This document shows positions 24,801 through 33,240 of a stretch of 64,000 nucleotides of DNA, in pieces. The notes below the pieces were generated by a model. It searched no databases and had not been told where the DNA came from. It saw only the letters and a list, made by a program, of their open reading frames with translations. How positions within the stretch are numbered: position 1 is the stretch's first letter; each line of letters begins with the position of its first letter. Origin of the DNA: Ixodes scapularis (Eukaryota > Arthropoda > Arachnida > Ixodida > Ixodidae); NCBI RefSeq assembly GCF_016920785.2, contig NW_024609881.1, forward strand, positions 45,354,710 to 45,418,709. Direction: 5' to 3'. The position numbers were made by a program, and so were the translations under genes.

Positions 24801-26155
24801 AGGCTCGGGCCATCCGACTACTTCGGTAACCACCCCTCCCCTCATTCAGCTAATAACAAATCATAATTTCATGACAGATAATTAAGTCATCTTTAATGAA
24901 CAATTGTGACACACTAATCACAATGACTATTTTGGCAACTGTACAACGGTTTTTCGTGGCGCTCTTTTCTAATGTTGCGTTTGTCTCCCGGGAACGAGCC
25001 CTACGCAGAGAGAAACTGAGGGAGAGGAGGAGACGCACAAGGACGTCGAATCGCGGAGCTCTAATTGGAACGATTAGTGGGCAGGTGCAAAGGCTATGTG
25101 CCTTTGCCTCAGCCCACTGCCTCCCTCAAATGAAAGTGAAGAAGAGCTTCGTCTGATATCCTCGTGTCGTGCCTCGCATTCAAACGCTGGACGCCAGCCT
25201 TCGAATGCGCTCGAATAGCGAGTAGAGGCAGATAGCCTTTGCGCCTACCCCTTAATCATTCCAATCGGAGCTTGGCGCTCTCGCGTCCCTGTGCCCTCGC
25301 ATCTCCTTTTCTCCCTCATATTCTCTTCGCATAACTCGTTCCACATTGAAATTGTTGTGCGGTCCTTGTATTAAGTTATCCATTCAGCCAAGCAGAAACT
25401 GTGTCATTTCTTTGGCTGAGCACCAACTGTGTCATACTGTGTCATGCTCTGGTCAACCAATAGACCCTTTTCCAAATCCAGTGCCATCAGGTAACCTAAA
25501 AAGCAGTTTCACCTTCGGCAAACTTATGGCAGCCATGAAACGATTTTATCCGGCAGCGTAACTTCCGCACGTTGACGGCAGATGAGAATTAGTTCCTCAA
25601 TCACCTCCTGATTATTTCTCGATTCGCTTCAGTTTCGATGGCGTGTACATAAGAAATGGCCAGTACAAAGCGACGGCACATAAGCTGCTCGATTAAATTT
25701 CCGCCATTCAAAGGTTTTAATGCTAGAGTTGCGCCGAGAGATTGATTGGACCGACCTCCGGAATAAAGGCTTATGCAGCCGTCATACCTAATTCCTGCAA
25801 CGTGTCGTGCCGACGTCTCGAACGTACAGGCCCGCATGGTTGCACCTTTATTTTCTGCCTTCATTAGGCTCAAAGAGGCTGCCATTAGTTAGGCCCAAGT
25901 ACCACACACACCGAGATTACGATAGTGATCAAAGCCTGACCTTTGAAGAGGGCCCATTGCAAACTCGATTGTGGTCGTGCAGGCGAGATCGCCCTGCTGC
26001 TGGACCGGCCCCGGGCGGCCACGGTGGTGTCGAGGGGTAACCTCAAGTGCGTCAAGCTGGACCGGTCCCGCTTCGAGCGCGTGCTGGGGCCCTGCGCCGA
26101 GATCCTCAAGCGCAACATGACCCACTACAACAGCCTTATCTCCCTGTCCGTCTAA
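6734..26155 (+). CDS. PRKAR1A: PKA type I regulatory subunit, complete gene (10 coding exons)
   Basis: This is the regulatory subunit that holds PKA catalytic subunits inactive and releases them on binding cAMP. The ten exons (segments between 6734-6898 and 25983-26155) have canonical GT..AG borders. Their phases join into 378 residues; human RI-alpha has 381. Domains in order are: docking/dimerisation helices (about 8-55, with Cys14 and Cys35 at the family's disulfide positions), a linker with the pseudosubstrate RRGAVS at 93-98 (Ala at the phospho-site, which marks type I rather than type II), CNB-A (about 135-252) and CNB-B (about 253-378). Both phosphate-binding cassettes are intact: E199 and R208 in CNB-A, E323 and R332 in CNB-B. 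The protein ends in the family's SLSV. Introns are 1.0-3.9 kb and carry most of the mobile elements of the left half. Only one RI-type gene is seen here, and the choice between A and B paralogues has no meaning if the organism has a single RI gene. Confidence 0.97.
7993..8170. repeat. Fold-back element (purine-rich arms)
   Basis: The left arm begins CTATAGTCAG and runs into AGGAGGAAGCAG. The right arm is its inverted copy and ends CTGACTATAG. The centre is GGAGGAAACCTCCTCC. The arms are about 80 nt with scattered mismatches. There is no ORF, so it is a MITE-like fold-back. Confidence 0.75.
9706..9940. mobile_element. Fold-back MITE, TATACTTCG family, copy 1
   Basis: The left end reads ATACTTCGTTTCA and continues with GTCCAGATGCAGCC. 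The right end is the inverted counterpart and finishes TGAAACGAAGTATA. Arms are about 40 nt, the element 235 bp, and it has no coding capacity. Related copies lie at 42290-42460 and 44129-44301. Both ends terminate in TA, as expected for a Tc1/mariner-type TA target. Confidence 0.75.
10817..10990 (+). CDS. PRKAR1A: PKA-R1 exon 2: linker and pseudosubstrate site
   Basis: Residues 56-113, between the acceptor ccctgcag and the donor AAG|GTGAAG. It encodes the acidic/proline-rich linker EREDELSPLPVPPQRN, then the inhibitor sequence RRGAVS (93-98), then AETYSEEDATSYVKK. Mammalian RI-alpha has RRGAIS here. The non-phosphorylatable Ala96 occupies the active-site cleft of the catalytic subunit. The local sequence is GC-rich and part of a CpG-rich block that begins in intron 1. 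Confidence 0.96.
11052..11221. mobile_element. Short MITE with CACACATAC-type ends
   Basis: The inverted ends are AAAGGCCTGTTCACACATAC on the left and the inverted AAAGCCAGGCTCACACATAC on the right (17/20 match). It is 170 bp with no ORF. The motif style (short A-run, then TTCACAC) resembles the fold-back at 43713-43890. Confidence 0.6.
11929..12665. mobile_element. hAT-like non-autonomous element
   Basis: The left end is CAGTGTCTAGCAAC followed by a GGAATTGTCAGGGAAATT subterminal motif. The inverted right end reads CAGGGTTTCTAGCAAAC with several TCAGGGAA-type repeats. The CAGGGTTTCTAGCA terminus is typical of hAT elements. I could not identify a clean 8-bp target duplication. There is no transposase ORF. 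Confidence 0.6.
12746..13180. repeat. Dispersed repeat, copy A
   Basis: It begins around AAAGGGCCCATGAAACG and includes CGCTTGCCGGACCAATCAG and TAGCTTCCACAGCACTATC. A diverged copy in the same orientation lies at about 60310-60680 (CGCTCGCCGGACCGAACCA, TAGCTTCCAGCGCACTGTC). I cannot assign a class, and the ends are approximate. Confidence 0.6.
14146..14237 (+). CDS. PRKAR1A: PKA-R1 exon 3
   Basis: Residues 114-143 plus two bases of the Ser144 codon. The acceptor is cttgcag and the donor AG|GTGAGT. It encodes VPKDYKTMAALSKAIEKNVL and FSHLDDNER, the N-terminal helical part of CNB-A, nearly identical to mammalian RI. It ends in phase 2. Confidence 0.96.
14283..15767. mobile_element. hAT-like element with TAATTACAATTAC subterminal repeats
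   Basis: The ends are inverted (CATACATGGGTAAATTAC at left; inverted CATACTAGGGTAGTAATTG at right). Both sides carry dense TAATTACAATTAC repeats for about 150 bp. It is flanked by an imperfect 8-bp duplication, TCACAGAA (14275-14282) and TCACAGAT (15768-15775). It is 1485 bp and has no transposase ORF. It begins only 46 nt after the exon 3 donor and contains a younger fold-back (14768-14981). Confidence 0.65.
14768..14981. repeat. Fold-back nested in the hAT-like element
   Basis: The outer arms are TAAAAATAGTCA and TGACTATTTTA. The inner arms of about 70 nt are almost perfect and include CCTGAGACTGGGGCAGAAAA and CAGAAGGTAGAAAAAGAGG, with their inverted copies. The centre lies around 14880. 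There is no ORF. An inverted repeat of this quality would fold into a long hairpin if transcribed with the PKA-R1 intron. Confidence 0.8.
15790..16440. repeat. Minisatellite, ~18-bp unit
   Basis: Some 30 or more degenerate units of the form GGCGGTCTTAGGAACTGT fill this part of intron 3, ending about 110 nt before exon 4. Units vary between about 17 and 20 bp. Open frames across it are a by-product of the repeat. Confidence 0.85.
16551..16659 (+). CDS. PRKAR1A: PKA-R1 exon 4: start of CNB-A barrel
   Basis: It completes Ser144 and encodes residues up to Asp180, between the acceptor tgcttgcag and the donor GAT|GTGAGT. It reads SDIFDAMFPVVHRAGEVIIQ, then QGDEGDNFYVLDQGEVD, matching the RI family closely. 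It ends in phase 0. The donor itself is the first base of a tandemly triplicated ~146-bp unit in intron 4. Confidence 0.96.
16660..17097. repeat. Three tandem ~146-bp units starting at the exon-4 donor
   Basis: Units begin at 16660 (GTGAGTGGATGACGC), 16807 (GCGAGTGGATGCC) and 16951 (GTGAGTGGACGGC). They share an interior with CTAACRARRA-type text and end in GATTTTTAG-like text before the next unit. Identity is moderate, so the duplication is not recent. Unit 1 supplies the real exon 4 donor. Unit 2 has GC in place of GT. Unit 3 keeps an intact GTGAGT. Confidence 0.75.
17766..17864 (+). CDS. PRKAR1A: PKA-R1 exon 5: CNB-A phosphate-binding cassette
   Basis: Residues 181-213, between the acceptor cttcccccag and the donor AAA|GTGAGT. 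It encodes VYVNGQLVTTIAESG and then SFGELALIYGTPRAATVK. E199 (ribose 2'-OH contact) and R208 (cyclic phosphate contact) are both present, so site A should bind cAMP. It is phase 0 at both ends. Confidence 0.97.
18194..18305. repeat. 112-bp loop-free palindrome
   Basis: The symmetry centre is between 18249 and 18250, at GGACACAGC|GCTGTGTCC. Arms of 56 nt match with one mispair (CGGCGC against CAGCGC). The outermost bases are TA on both sides. It contains GACAAGGACGAAGTAGAA, linking it to the older fold-back at 3344. The right end touches the first base of the mariner-like element. Confidence 0.9.
18306..19513. mobile_element. Tc1/mariner (Tigger/pogo-like) non-autonomous element
   Basis: The left end CAGTATAGACCACTTACAACG and the inverted right end CAGTGTAGACCGCATATAACG are about 80% alike. 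TA sits immediately outside each end (18304-18305 and 19514-19515). Internal copies of TTATAGTGCGG lie near both ends. It is about 1.2 kb and no DDE transposase frame is recognisable. A 49-nt hairpin lies inside at 18667-18715. Confidence 0.7.
18667..18715. repeat. Perfect 24-bp hairpin with 1-nt loop
   Basis: The arms GCACGGCCGGTCTAGAGCGG... at 18667-18690 and their exact complement at 18692-18715 are separated by a single C. It is GC-rich and inside the mariner-like element. Confidence 0.9.
19753..19812 (+). CDS. PRKAR1A: PKA-R1 exon 6
   Basis: Residues 214-233 (AKTDVKLWAIDRDTYRRILM), between the acceptor gggttgtag and the donor ATG|GTGAGT. It forms the C-terminal helices of CNB-A. It is phase 0 at both ends and exactly 60 nt. 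Confidence 0.96.
19813..21098 (+). other. PKA-R1 intron 6
   Basis: A 1.3-kb intron. About half of it is a TTAA-flanked inverted-repeat element (20376-20991). Nothing else is recognised. Confidence 0.8.
20376..20991. mobile_element. TTAA-flanked element (piggyBac-like MITE)
   Basis: The ends are TTAAAAGAGCTGTGCAACAA on the left and the inverted TTAAAAGGGCTGTGCAACAA on the right (22 of 23 matching over the full repeat). TTAA is at each border. It is 616 bp and has no transposase frame. The TTAA target suggests piggyBac mobilisation, which is an inference. Confidence 0.65.
21099..21159 (+). CDS. PRKAR1A: PKA-R1 exon 7
   Basis: Residues 234-253 (GSTIRKRKLYEEFLSKVSIL) plus the first base of the Glu254 codon. 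The acceptor is gtttgcag and the donor CTAG|GTAAGG. This is the helix linking CNB-A to CNB-B, nearly identical to mammalian RI. It ends in phase 1. Confidence 0.96.
21332..21855. repeat. 25-bp minisatellite, ~21 copies
   Basis: Degenerate units of the form GACGCAGCACTCGCATCGTC plus GGTGC repeat without gaps from 21332 to 21855 in intron 7. One unit is 2 bp short and one 2 bp long. The unit length is 1 mod 3, so each frame cycles through the three readings. This creates long Cys/Ala/Ser/Arg open frames on both strands, which are not genes. Confidence 0.9.
22397..22454. repeat. Short inverted repeat
   Basis: The arms GTAAGGACACACAACACGGC (22397-22416) and the inverted GTGAGGACACACAACACGGC (22435-22454) differ at one position. 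The loop is 18 nt and contains GCGATCGC. Confidence 0.85.
23636..23757 (+). CDS. PRKAR1A: PKA-R1 exon 8: CNB-B
   Basis: It completes Glu254 and runs to residue 294, between the acceptor ccctccgcag and the donor GAG|GTGCGT. It encodes SLDKWERLTVADALEPVTFN and then DGDVIVEQGMPGDDFFIIEE, the first strands of CNB-B. It ends in phase 0. The exon is GC-rich and codon third positions favour C/G, unlike the flanking introns. Confidence 0.96.
23880..23990. repeat. Dispersed repeat with second copy near 37.6 kb
   Basis: It contains GCGAAAGGTTACCGTCATGG and GGGAACCCTTGTCCGAGAGA. The segment at 37612-37737 has GCGAAAGGTCACCGTCGCGG and GGGAACCCTCGTCCGAGAAA in the same orientation. The class is unknown. 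Confidence 0.65.
24070..24261. mobile_element. Small Tc1/mariner-type MITE
   Basis: The inverted ends CAGTCTAAGCTCGTTACAAC (from 24072) and the inverted CAGTCTAAGCTCGTTATAAC (to 24259) are flanked by TA on both sides. Repeated TTACAACAGAC motifs lie inside. At about 190 bp it is non-coding. A CAG..CTCGTTATAAC terminus is typical of Tigger/pogo relatives. Confidence 0.8.
24744..24825 (+). CDS. PRKAR1A: PKA-R1 exon 9: CNB-B
   Basis: Residues 295-321 plus one base of Gly322, between the acceptor gtgttgcag and the donor TTCG|GTAACC. It encodes GSASVLQRRSESEPQEEVGR and LGPSDYF, corresponding to the variable loop and the start of phosphate-binding cassette B. Human RI-alpha has [20 protein letters not shown] here. 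Confidence 0.96.
24826..25982 (+). other. PKA-R1 intron 9
   Basis: A 1.2-kb intron with an inverted-repeat element at about 25013-25325 and no other recognised feature. Confidence 0.8.
25013..25325. repeat. Diverged inverted-repeat element
   Basis: The left arm includes GAGGGAGAGGAGGAGACGCA and GTGCAAAGGCTATG. The right arm, inverted, includes GAGGGAGAAAAGGAGATGCG and GCGCAAAGGCTATC. Arms are about 95 nt and roughly 75-80% alike. There is no ORF. Confidence 0.6.
25983..26155 (+). CDS. PRKAR1A: PKA-R1 exon 10: CNB-B cassette and C-terminus
   Basis: It completes Gly322 and runs to the TAA stop at 26153-26155. It encodes EIALLLDRPRAATVVSRGNL, KCVKLDRSRFERVLGPCAEI and the C-terminal NSLISLSV. 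E323 and R332 of phosphate-binding cassette B are intact, so both cAMP sites should be functional. The acceptor is ggtcgtgcag. Confidence 0.97.
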
Positions 26156-29100
26156 CGGGCCTCCGCGCCATGCACCGCCGCCCCCGGAAGACGCACCGGT
26201 AAGCACCTATGGAACGCGACGTTTGCCAGTGTGTCTGGCGTCCTGTGGTGGGTAGATCAAACTATAGGGGGCGCTTAGTCCGGCTTGTTTTGCCCGGAGC
26301 CCAGGGCCTACTGAACACAAGGCTCGTCGACGGACCGCTGGGCTCGGATCGGCACTTCGCCGAATAAGCGCAAGCTCTAGCCGAACACAAACGCAGCATT
26401 CGACTACGTCGGTCAAGTTCCGCGTCGGTCATGCCAACGAATGTTTCACGTCGTCGTCCCCGTCAGTTTAGTCCTCAACTTGGCCGCTAGTAGCATGACG
26501 GTTAAATCTCCTTCCCAACATGGCCCGTGCGTTGAAAGCGATCTGGTCCCGGAGCGGAAACAGACTATGTTACGAGAGCCGGCGCTTTGTGCCGTTGAGC
26601 GTGGCGGTCGGTGGTAGCAGTTCCGGCAGAAGAGAAGAGCATACGCAAGTATCGCTGTCGTCGCCTCCGACTCCCAACTGCTGACCCTACGAAAACTATG
26701 GCGCTCGAGACGACGCTTCATTGAAGGGTCGCATTGGTGCCAGCCGCAATTCTGGCGGTGGAACGGCGGCAGGGATGTGGGCGGTAGACAGACATTGGGA
26801 TGTAGATCGCTCTCCAGCTCAACAGTTCGCAGAAGCTTCTGCAGCCCAGGCGTCAAGACGGCACGACAAAGGCGGTACTCGCAATCGCTCGTCGTTTTTC
26901 GCCGGAACTTCTACGGCTAACCAGAGGAATGGCAACATCCGATGGCACCACGTGCTGTCTCCTGCAATGTAGTTCGTTGCCACTTCGAGACCGCTTTTGA
27001 CGCACGGGCGATTTGGGACGCTGAACACGGCAGTCGAAGACGCCTTCCGTGCACCGTACCGAAACCAAGGCCGTCAGAATGTCCAATAAAAAAACACTTT
27101 TTTTTTTCGGTTGTTTTTGCAGGAAGACGCAGGGGTGACGAGAAGAAGCCGGCGGCAAAGGGCTCCCCTTTTTGCATAGAGACGCACGCCACACGCACAG
27201 CAAGAAACGCCTCGCCGGAAAAGGAGGGCACAGTTCGTCTCTCCGGGACGCCAGGCTCCTTTCCTTCAAACCTCGAAAGAAACTGCAACAACACCCTTTC
27301 CTTTTTTTCTCCTGATTTTACCTCCTATGCGGAACATGGTGGCACGGTTGCTGTCGAAGACGACACACACAATCCGACTGCGTCTTCGTGGCACGCTCTC
27401 AAGGGAGGCCCTGCACCTCCTGGACCCTCTCCTTTTCCAACGTCCCTCTCCTGAACCCCCCTCCCATTTTTCAGCTTCCCTTTTCTGACAATCCCCCTCC
27501 CAGCTCCCCTTTTCCAGCTTCCTTTTCCTGACACCCACCCCCACACACACAAAAAAAAAAGTCCCTCTTTGTACCTGTACATAGCCTTAGTTTTTGTAAC
27601 TTGTGTGAGTCATTGAAAGGAAAGAAGAAGAAAAAAAAAAAGTTGAGACGCTTTTGTGTGTGCCGTGCGTGGGTTGGCGAAAACGTTTGTTGGGAACTGT
27701 CGAGGGTCCCCTCCCCCTCTATCTTTGCTTTGTAACGTGGGTTTGTTATACCTCCGCCCCCCTTCACTGTCTCTTTCTTTGTTTTCACCAAGCTTAGCGA
27801 AAGTTGTAGCCGCCCTTCTAGTCATCGTTAACCTTGTTTTGTCAGACGGCAGCACGCACGCGAGAAGCGTAGGGAGGGCGAGACTCAATGCATCTGCTTC
27901 GAGGCGGGCTGCGCTCGAGGCGTCGTCTGCTAGAAACGTAGTCTGCTTCGAGAATTCTTGAAGCGGATGGCTCTGCAACGTGTCGTCTGCTCCAAGAATT
28001 AGAAGCAAGCAGACAATGTTTTCTTGGAGCCCCACCTATTAACGTTGCTTGCAGCGCCTAGACTGTTTGGGGCAATTGATCTTTCCTACTGCTGTCTGCT
28101 GGAACCGTCTGTAGTGTTTTTGAAAATGTGGAGTGGACGGCGCATTACTGTGTCGTCTGCTTCCTCTGCGGCAATAGAGGGAGCAGCAAAGTCTCCTTTG
28201 TTTTTTTGCATAGCTCCAGTTGCGTTTCAGTCTGGGTTTGGTTGTGCGTCGAGACACTACCCTCTACGTCGTCCGATATGATGGATCGGCACCTCTTTGG
28301 AGCAGCGTCTGCTTGTTTCTAACCAGCTCGCTTTCAGTAGCACCAGTCAACCAAGTCCAGTCTGTGTCTGCGGTTAGAAAGCAAAGGGTAGCGAAATCAT
28401 CCAAAATATGAAATGTGTCTTTTGGCTCAGTTTTCTGTCATAAACCTGATGGATTTTTAGGCTTCAATTGCACCGTACCGACGCTACCTTTGTCGCCTCA
28501 TCACTCAATCGTGTGCCTGCCTGACTATGCTCGCGACACCGTTTTGTTTTGTTTTTTTCTCAGAAAGCCAGAGCACCATCTTGGAGAGAAAGAGAGAGGT
28601 CTTTCCTGGGGGAATTTGGTCTGCAGTGTTTTGAGCACAGCAGGGTTTATGGAGGCATCGTGTCCTATTCCCAGGGTCTCTCCGAGCAGAGTCCCCGAGA
28701 GTTCCCGGGGTTACGCATCTGGCAACCCCGACGAAAATAGCACTTCCCATCTGGCACATCCAGCATCGCCATCTGTCGGGTCTGCCGCATTGCGCTAGCC
28801 TCATCCGTGTGCCGCCAGTTGACAGCGGTAACCTTTTAGCTGCCACGTTGCCAGTCCTGGGCCGCACCCTCGACGGCTCTCTCGAAGCATGGAGCTCATC
28901 CGGTGTCCACTAGATGGCATAATGACTCTACCGTGCGTAAACCGCCGCCTCTGGTAGCATGATGGCCTCTCGCAGCTTCGCCCAAGTAGACTGTGTGGCA
29001 GCACTCGTAGGTGGCGCACGGAAGATGTATTACAATTCGGTGGTGGACACTCGTTACTTGGTTTAAGCATTTCTACGGAGCAGTACACTGTTGAGCGGTT

Positions 29101-29600
29101 CGTGTAGATTGTATCACTTGAGCCACAGTTCTAAACAGGGGCGGCCTTAGCAGCCCTTGACCACGAAACCCCAATCGATCAATCTGAACTGGCTTCTTTT
29201 TTTTTGTGTTCTTTAAGCTGTGACCGCAGCAGCGCTGTTTCATCTAAACCTTTGTGCATGTAGTCACCACGTTGGGTGTGCCGGATGACCCTTTGCTACC
29301 CTACGAGCACTCGGTGGATCTGGCTTTGAGCTTGTATGGATGCAGAAATGCGATGGCAATGCATTGTCCCTGCTCCCCTTATCCTTTTGCTCCCTCGTGA
29401 GGAAATTCGATTGCCGTGCTTCACAAATGGTTGCCGTGCCCAGAACCTGCTGGCCCCTGCCTCGTTTCTTTCTCTTTCCTGCTTTAAAAAAAATGTTCCG
29501 AGAAGCAAAAATTAAAAAAAAAAAAGCAGCTGTTCTTTTTGTTGTTAGACTGAAGAAAAAAAAAAGGGTATCAATAAAAGGTCGTTTGTCAAAACTGAGG
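26156..29600 (+). other. Probable PKA-R1 3' UTR / downstream region
   Basis: No coding exon is visible. Candidate poly(A) signals AATAAA are at 27085-27090 and 29573-29578. The second is followed by a GT-rich stretch (ggtcgtttgtc...gttgtttttt) and lies just before the next mobile element, so a 3.4-kb 3' UTR is plausible. A pyrimidine-rich, CCCTTTTCC-type segment lies at about 27410-27540. Three copies of AGCAGACGAC (inverted) occur at 27922, 27982 and 28152. Which signal is used cannot be decided from sequence alone. Confidence 0.45.
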
Positions 29601-29651
29601 CTCCTGTTGTTTTTTAGCTTGCTCTCTACCAATTTTAGTCCCTCTTATTTC

Positions 29652-30302
29652 TTAAAGGACACATGCAAAGGAAAAAAACATTTTTTTTTAGACGGCTTAG
29701 ATGGAAAAAGGATGTCATAAAACGATTTTACAACGAAGAAAAAAAATTTTTAGAGCTATATTTACGGCGCTATACGAATTTGTAGTTGGCGCTCGCGGGA
29801 GCCGCCGCTGGTCACGTGGTAGGCCCGCGCGCCGCCGCGCTGCGTCGACGCCGCACGCTGGGCGTTCTGCGAACGCCGCTTCAACGCGTTTCTCCACGCC
29901 GCCGTCGCCGCCGCCGCACAAGTTCGTCTGCTTCGGGGCGCCGCCGCCGTCGTCTGGCCGGAGCTCTATCACGTCTGCTTGCGCTTTTTCAGGAGTTTCC
30001 TTTGGGCTCTTAAAGTTACTTATTCATCTTAGTTTTTTGTTATACTTCAAACAAAGATGAATAAGTTACTTTTAGAGGCCATAGGAAGCTTCCGAAAGAA
30101 CGCAAGCACCACGTGATAAATAAAGACCAGTCACGTGATAAATACAGACCACTTTTCCGCGGGCGCCAACTACAAATTCGTTTTGCGCCGTAAATATAGC
30201 TCTAAAAATTTTTTTTCTTCGTTGTAAAATCGTTTTATGGCGTCCTTTTTCCATCTAAGCCGTTTAAAAAAAATGTTTTTTTCCTTTGCATGTGTCCTTT
30301 AA
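29652..30302. mobile_element. Long-TIR MITE, TTAA-flanked
   Basis: Inverted terminal arms of about 150 nt start AAAGGACACATGCAAAGG on both sides and include TCTAAAAATTTTTTTTCTTC-like text and ACTACAAATTCGT. TTAA overlaps both ends. The middle has a GC-rich block (29800-29960) and a second inverted pair around TTACTTATTCATCTT. There is no transposase frame. Confidence 0.8.
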
Positions 30303-30435
30303 AAAAAAAAAAAAAAAAAAACCCGATTGGCGATTGAAATGCCGACTTGCGCTTTTCCTCTTCCTGAAAAAGAAGGCATGCAACCCCCGACCTACTCTAT
30401 ACTTACGACCACTCGGGCACGTAGCCAGGATTTTG

Positions 30436-30439
<4 letters not shown>

Positions 30440-30464
<25 letters not shown>
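30440..30464. repeat. G25 homopolymer
   Basis: A run of 25 G preceded by TAGCCAGGATTTTGTTTC. A similar text (TAACCAGGGGGGTATAGGGG) precedes the poly-C run at 38371, suggesting a shared dispersed repeat. Confidence 0.8.
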
Positions 30465-30466
<2 letters not shown>

Positions 30467-32099
30467 CCGCCCATGACAAAATGCTGTATGAGGGGGGGGG
30501 AGAGGAGCTCCCAGCAGAATGGAAGATTTCGGGAGGGGCCGGGCCCCATGGGTCTCTCCCTTAGCTACGTGCCTGCGACCACTCCACCTGGAAACACTCT
30601 CAGCACGCACCTCCCGGAGGGCCTAAAGCCCCTCTGGACTTTAGGTGTGTTTCCTGGTCGTAAGAAATTTTAAGAGGTTTCAACAAGTCTCCTCTCTCAG
30701 TCGCACTCGGTTGCGAGCACTTATGAGTTGTGAATGCGAAAGCATGAATGTCGTTCTTGTGCGCGTCCTCGTGAAGTTGCAGCGCCTCTCAGACATCGGC
30801 CCGTGCCGCCGCGGCGGCAAGGAATCCGCTAGCGCGCTCGGGCGGCCGTGCCTCCGCCCGAGCGCGCAAGCCGATTTCTTTTGCCGGGCACGCAGTGCCA
30901 TGGGGTGGCGCTGACTGAAACTGACGCGCGGCAGCCGCCTTCGGCTTCATTTACTTGCCGTTTTGCGTGACTTTTTGCGCGGCTTCACGAGTTTATCTGC
31001 CCTTTGGCACGGCTGATGATGAATAGGTTGAATATGATCCTCAATATCCGTAAATGACAATCGCACGTTTGTATATTGAGCCTGGTGGCTGTGTTTTTTG
31101 TTATAAACGGCCCACTCTAGCAAGCGCTCTGAGAGGCCCAGCTTAGAGCACGTGACATCCGACGCAGTCGTGACGTAGGTCGTCTCGGGACGAGCAAAGC
31201 TACGGCGAGGCTGACGTCGAGGGGATGGCGAAGCGCACATGAAGGCACCCTAGGATGGCCTAGTCGTTCCAGCCACCGAAGCGGCTGCTTTTGTACGAAT
31301 TTTGAGTGACGGGTTAATCTTTTATAATCTTGTAGGGGGACATAGCTACTTCTGGAACATACAAAAGGTATTCTCGGGAACACGGGAGTTCCTCCTTCCC
31401 CTCTTCTCTCGTCGTGGCCGGAAGCGAGACACTCACCGTCACTAGCTCTCAAGGTTCCTAGACGGGCATTACAAACAAGGCGTTAGCGGCATCCACCAGA
31501 CGTGCTTTTTGCTAATCATTTAATTTGTTTTTAAAATTCCTTTTCGTGACTTTTTTAACAAGATATTGGTGTGTTCGATGTGATACTGCTCCTTTGAACA
31601 CATATAGACCATAAAATAAGCGCCGAAATTTCGTTGTAGTATCCCTTTAATGCTTTTGCATTAAAAAAAACATATCAGCTTTACAGTGAGAAATTTTCTG
31701 CCCCAATTTTTTTTTTTTTCTCTCGTTGACCCGGAACTACAGCCGCACCGGATTGTCTTTGCGGTTGTTCCTTTCTATCGAAACCACATTCCTTGCGCCC
31801 TTCCCTTCTTTTACCAACGTTACTGGAGAAAATATTATAAATTATAAGCCCGATAAACGCTGGTCTTTCCGGCATTGAAATTAGACACCGAAAAACACCA
31901 ATTCAAAGGAAAAACATAAACCAATAAATAACCCCTGAATTTGAAAAGAAATAAGAAAATAACCAAAGCACCGAACCCTAGGTGTCACGCCGCTGTGGTG
32001 GTGCTGCTATGGGAACATGTGCAAAAGATGTGAGCCTGACTTAGTTGTAAACAGGTCCGCTCGGAATGTTAGGGCGCAAACGAGCTGGTGATTAAACAC

Positions 32100-32251
32100 G
32101 ATGAACTAAACTTGAGACTAGGGTGAAAGTCGACGGTGAAGGAGAGGAAGAACAGGAGTCTCCTGTTCTCCTTCGTACCGCCTTTCTTCGAGACTCCTGT
32201 TCTTCCTCTCTCCCCCATCGCCGTCTTTCTCCTAGGGTCTCGGGGTTCATC
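32100..32251. repeat. Fold-back element
   Basis: Inverted arms begin GATGAACTAAACTTGAGAC on the left and GATGAACCCCGAGACCCTAG (inverted) on the right, with inner arms GAAGAACAGGAGTCTC. The flank GCGAAACGAGCTGGTG-like text also occurs by the fold-back at 14768. Confidence 0.7.
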
Positions 32252-32582
32252 AAGGACACATGCTCACCGGAAAAGCTCGTCAGCTTTTAAATAAATGTAG
32301 CAATATTTGTTGTTGCGCCTGCTGACCAACTTGCCGCTCTTTGGAAAACCTAGAAGCGTTCGGAAATCCGACAATAGAACAACGATTTATAGCAAATTAA
32401 TTAGATAATAAAAAACAAATGTTGGAAGCTGCGGAATCACTGAACAATGCCAGGACACGAAACGCATATCGCCAATGTTGGAACCCTAGAAACTGACACT
32501 TCATTTCTAGCTTATGTAGTTTTAGAGTCTCATGTTTTGTGGTGTCGCAATTGTTCTGCCACTGTGCAGTGATTCGGACCTT

Positions 32583-32746
32583 TTAACAATGATCACCTTG
32601 GCGAATTGTGGAGGCTACGGCCCCCGGGATCCAATAAGAGCGTCGGAGTGAGGCACGTGACAGCACATCACGGGAGCGTTTGTGTTGACCATTGAGTGGT
32701 CGCGGGGGCTGCATCCTCCACAGTTCGCCAAGTTATCGTGAACCCA
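32583..32746. repeat. Fold-back element
   Basis: The left arm contains ACCTTGGCGAATTGTGGAGG. The right arm, inverted, contains AACTTGGCGAACTGTGGAGG. Arms are about 35 nt and there is no ORF. Confidence 0.7.
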
Positions 32747-32999
32747 CGGGAAAATATCTGGAAAGAACAGACAGATTTCAGGTTTGTCGCCGGTGTTCTT
32801 CTAGCGTTTTAATGAGAAAAATGATAATGGATTACTAGTATAGCCATCATCTTCGCCACCCGTTTCTTTTTGTGTGTGTGTGTGCTTGAAAAGAAAGATT
32901 GAGCAAAAAGGTACCCGGTATGTTCAATCACTAATTACAGTTTTTATTTATTATTAATTTATTTTTTTTTTTTTATCAGTGTGGGATGCATTAGAGTTT

Positions 33000-33240
33000 A
33001 GTATAGCAATTAGACAAGCAAAATGCTATGCTCGGTCCTGCGGAGCGCAAGTTCATCTGGGTTGCGATGATGCCAGAACGCCGAGCTGTCATTAAATAAT
33101 GAAAAAAAAAAAAAAACAGCTGGGTAGATTTTAAAGCATCTAGCATCGGTCTACCCACTGTCCTTTCAATCAAAGCCAATCAAAGCTCGGCCCCGCAACT
33201 CCTGCGCAGGAAGCAGACGACTCGCTCTCCGTTAGCTTGT
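33000..33240. repeat. Dispersed repeat, copy related to 43.5-43.7 kb
   Basis: It shares CCTTTCAATCAAAGCC and AGCAGACGACTYGCTCTC with 43500-43710 in the same orientation. It includes one exact AGCAGACGAC (33212-33221). The class is unknown. Confidence 0.6.
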
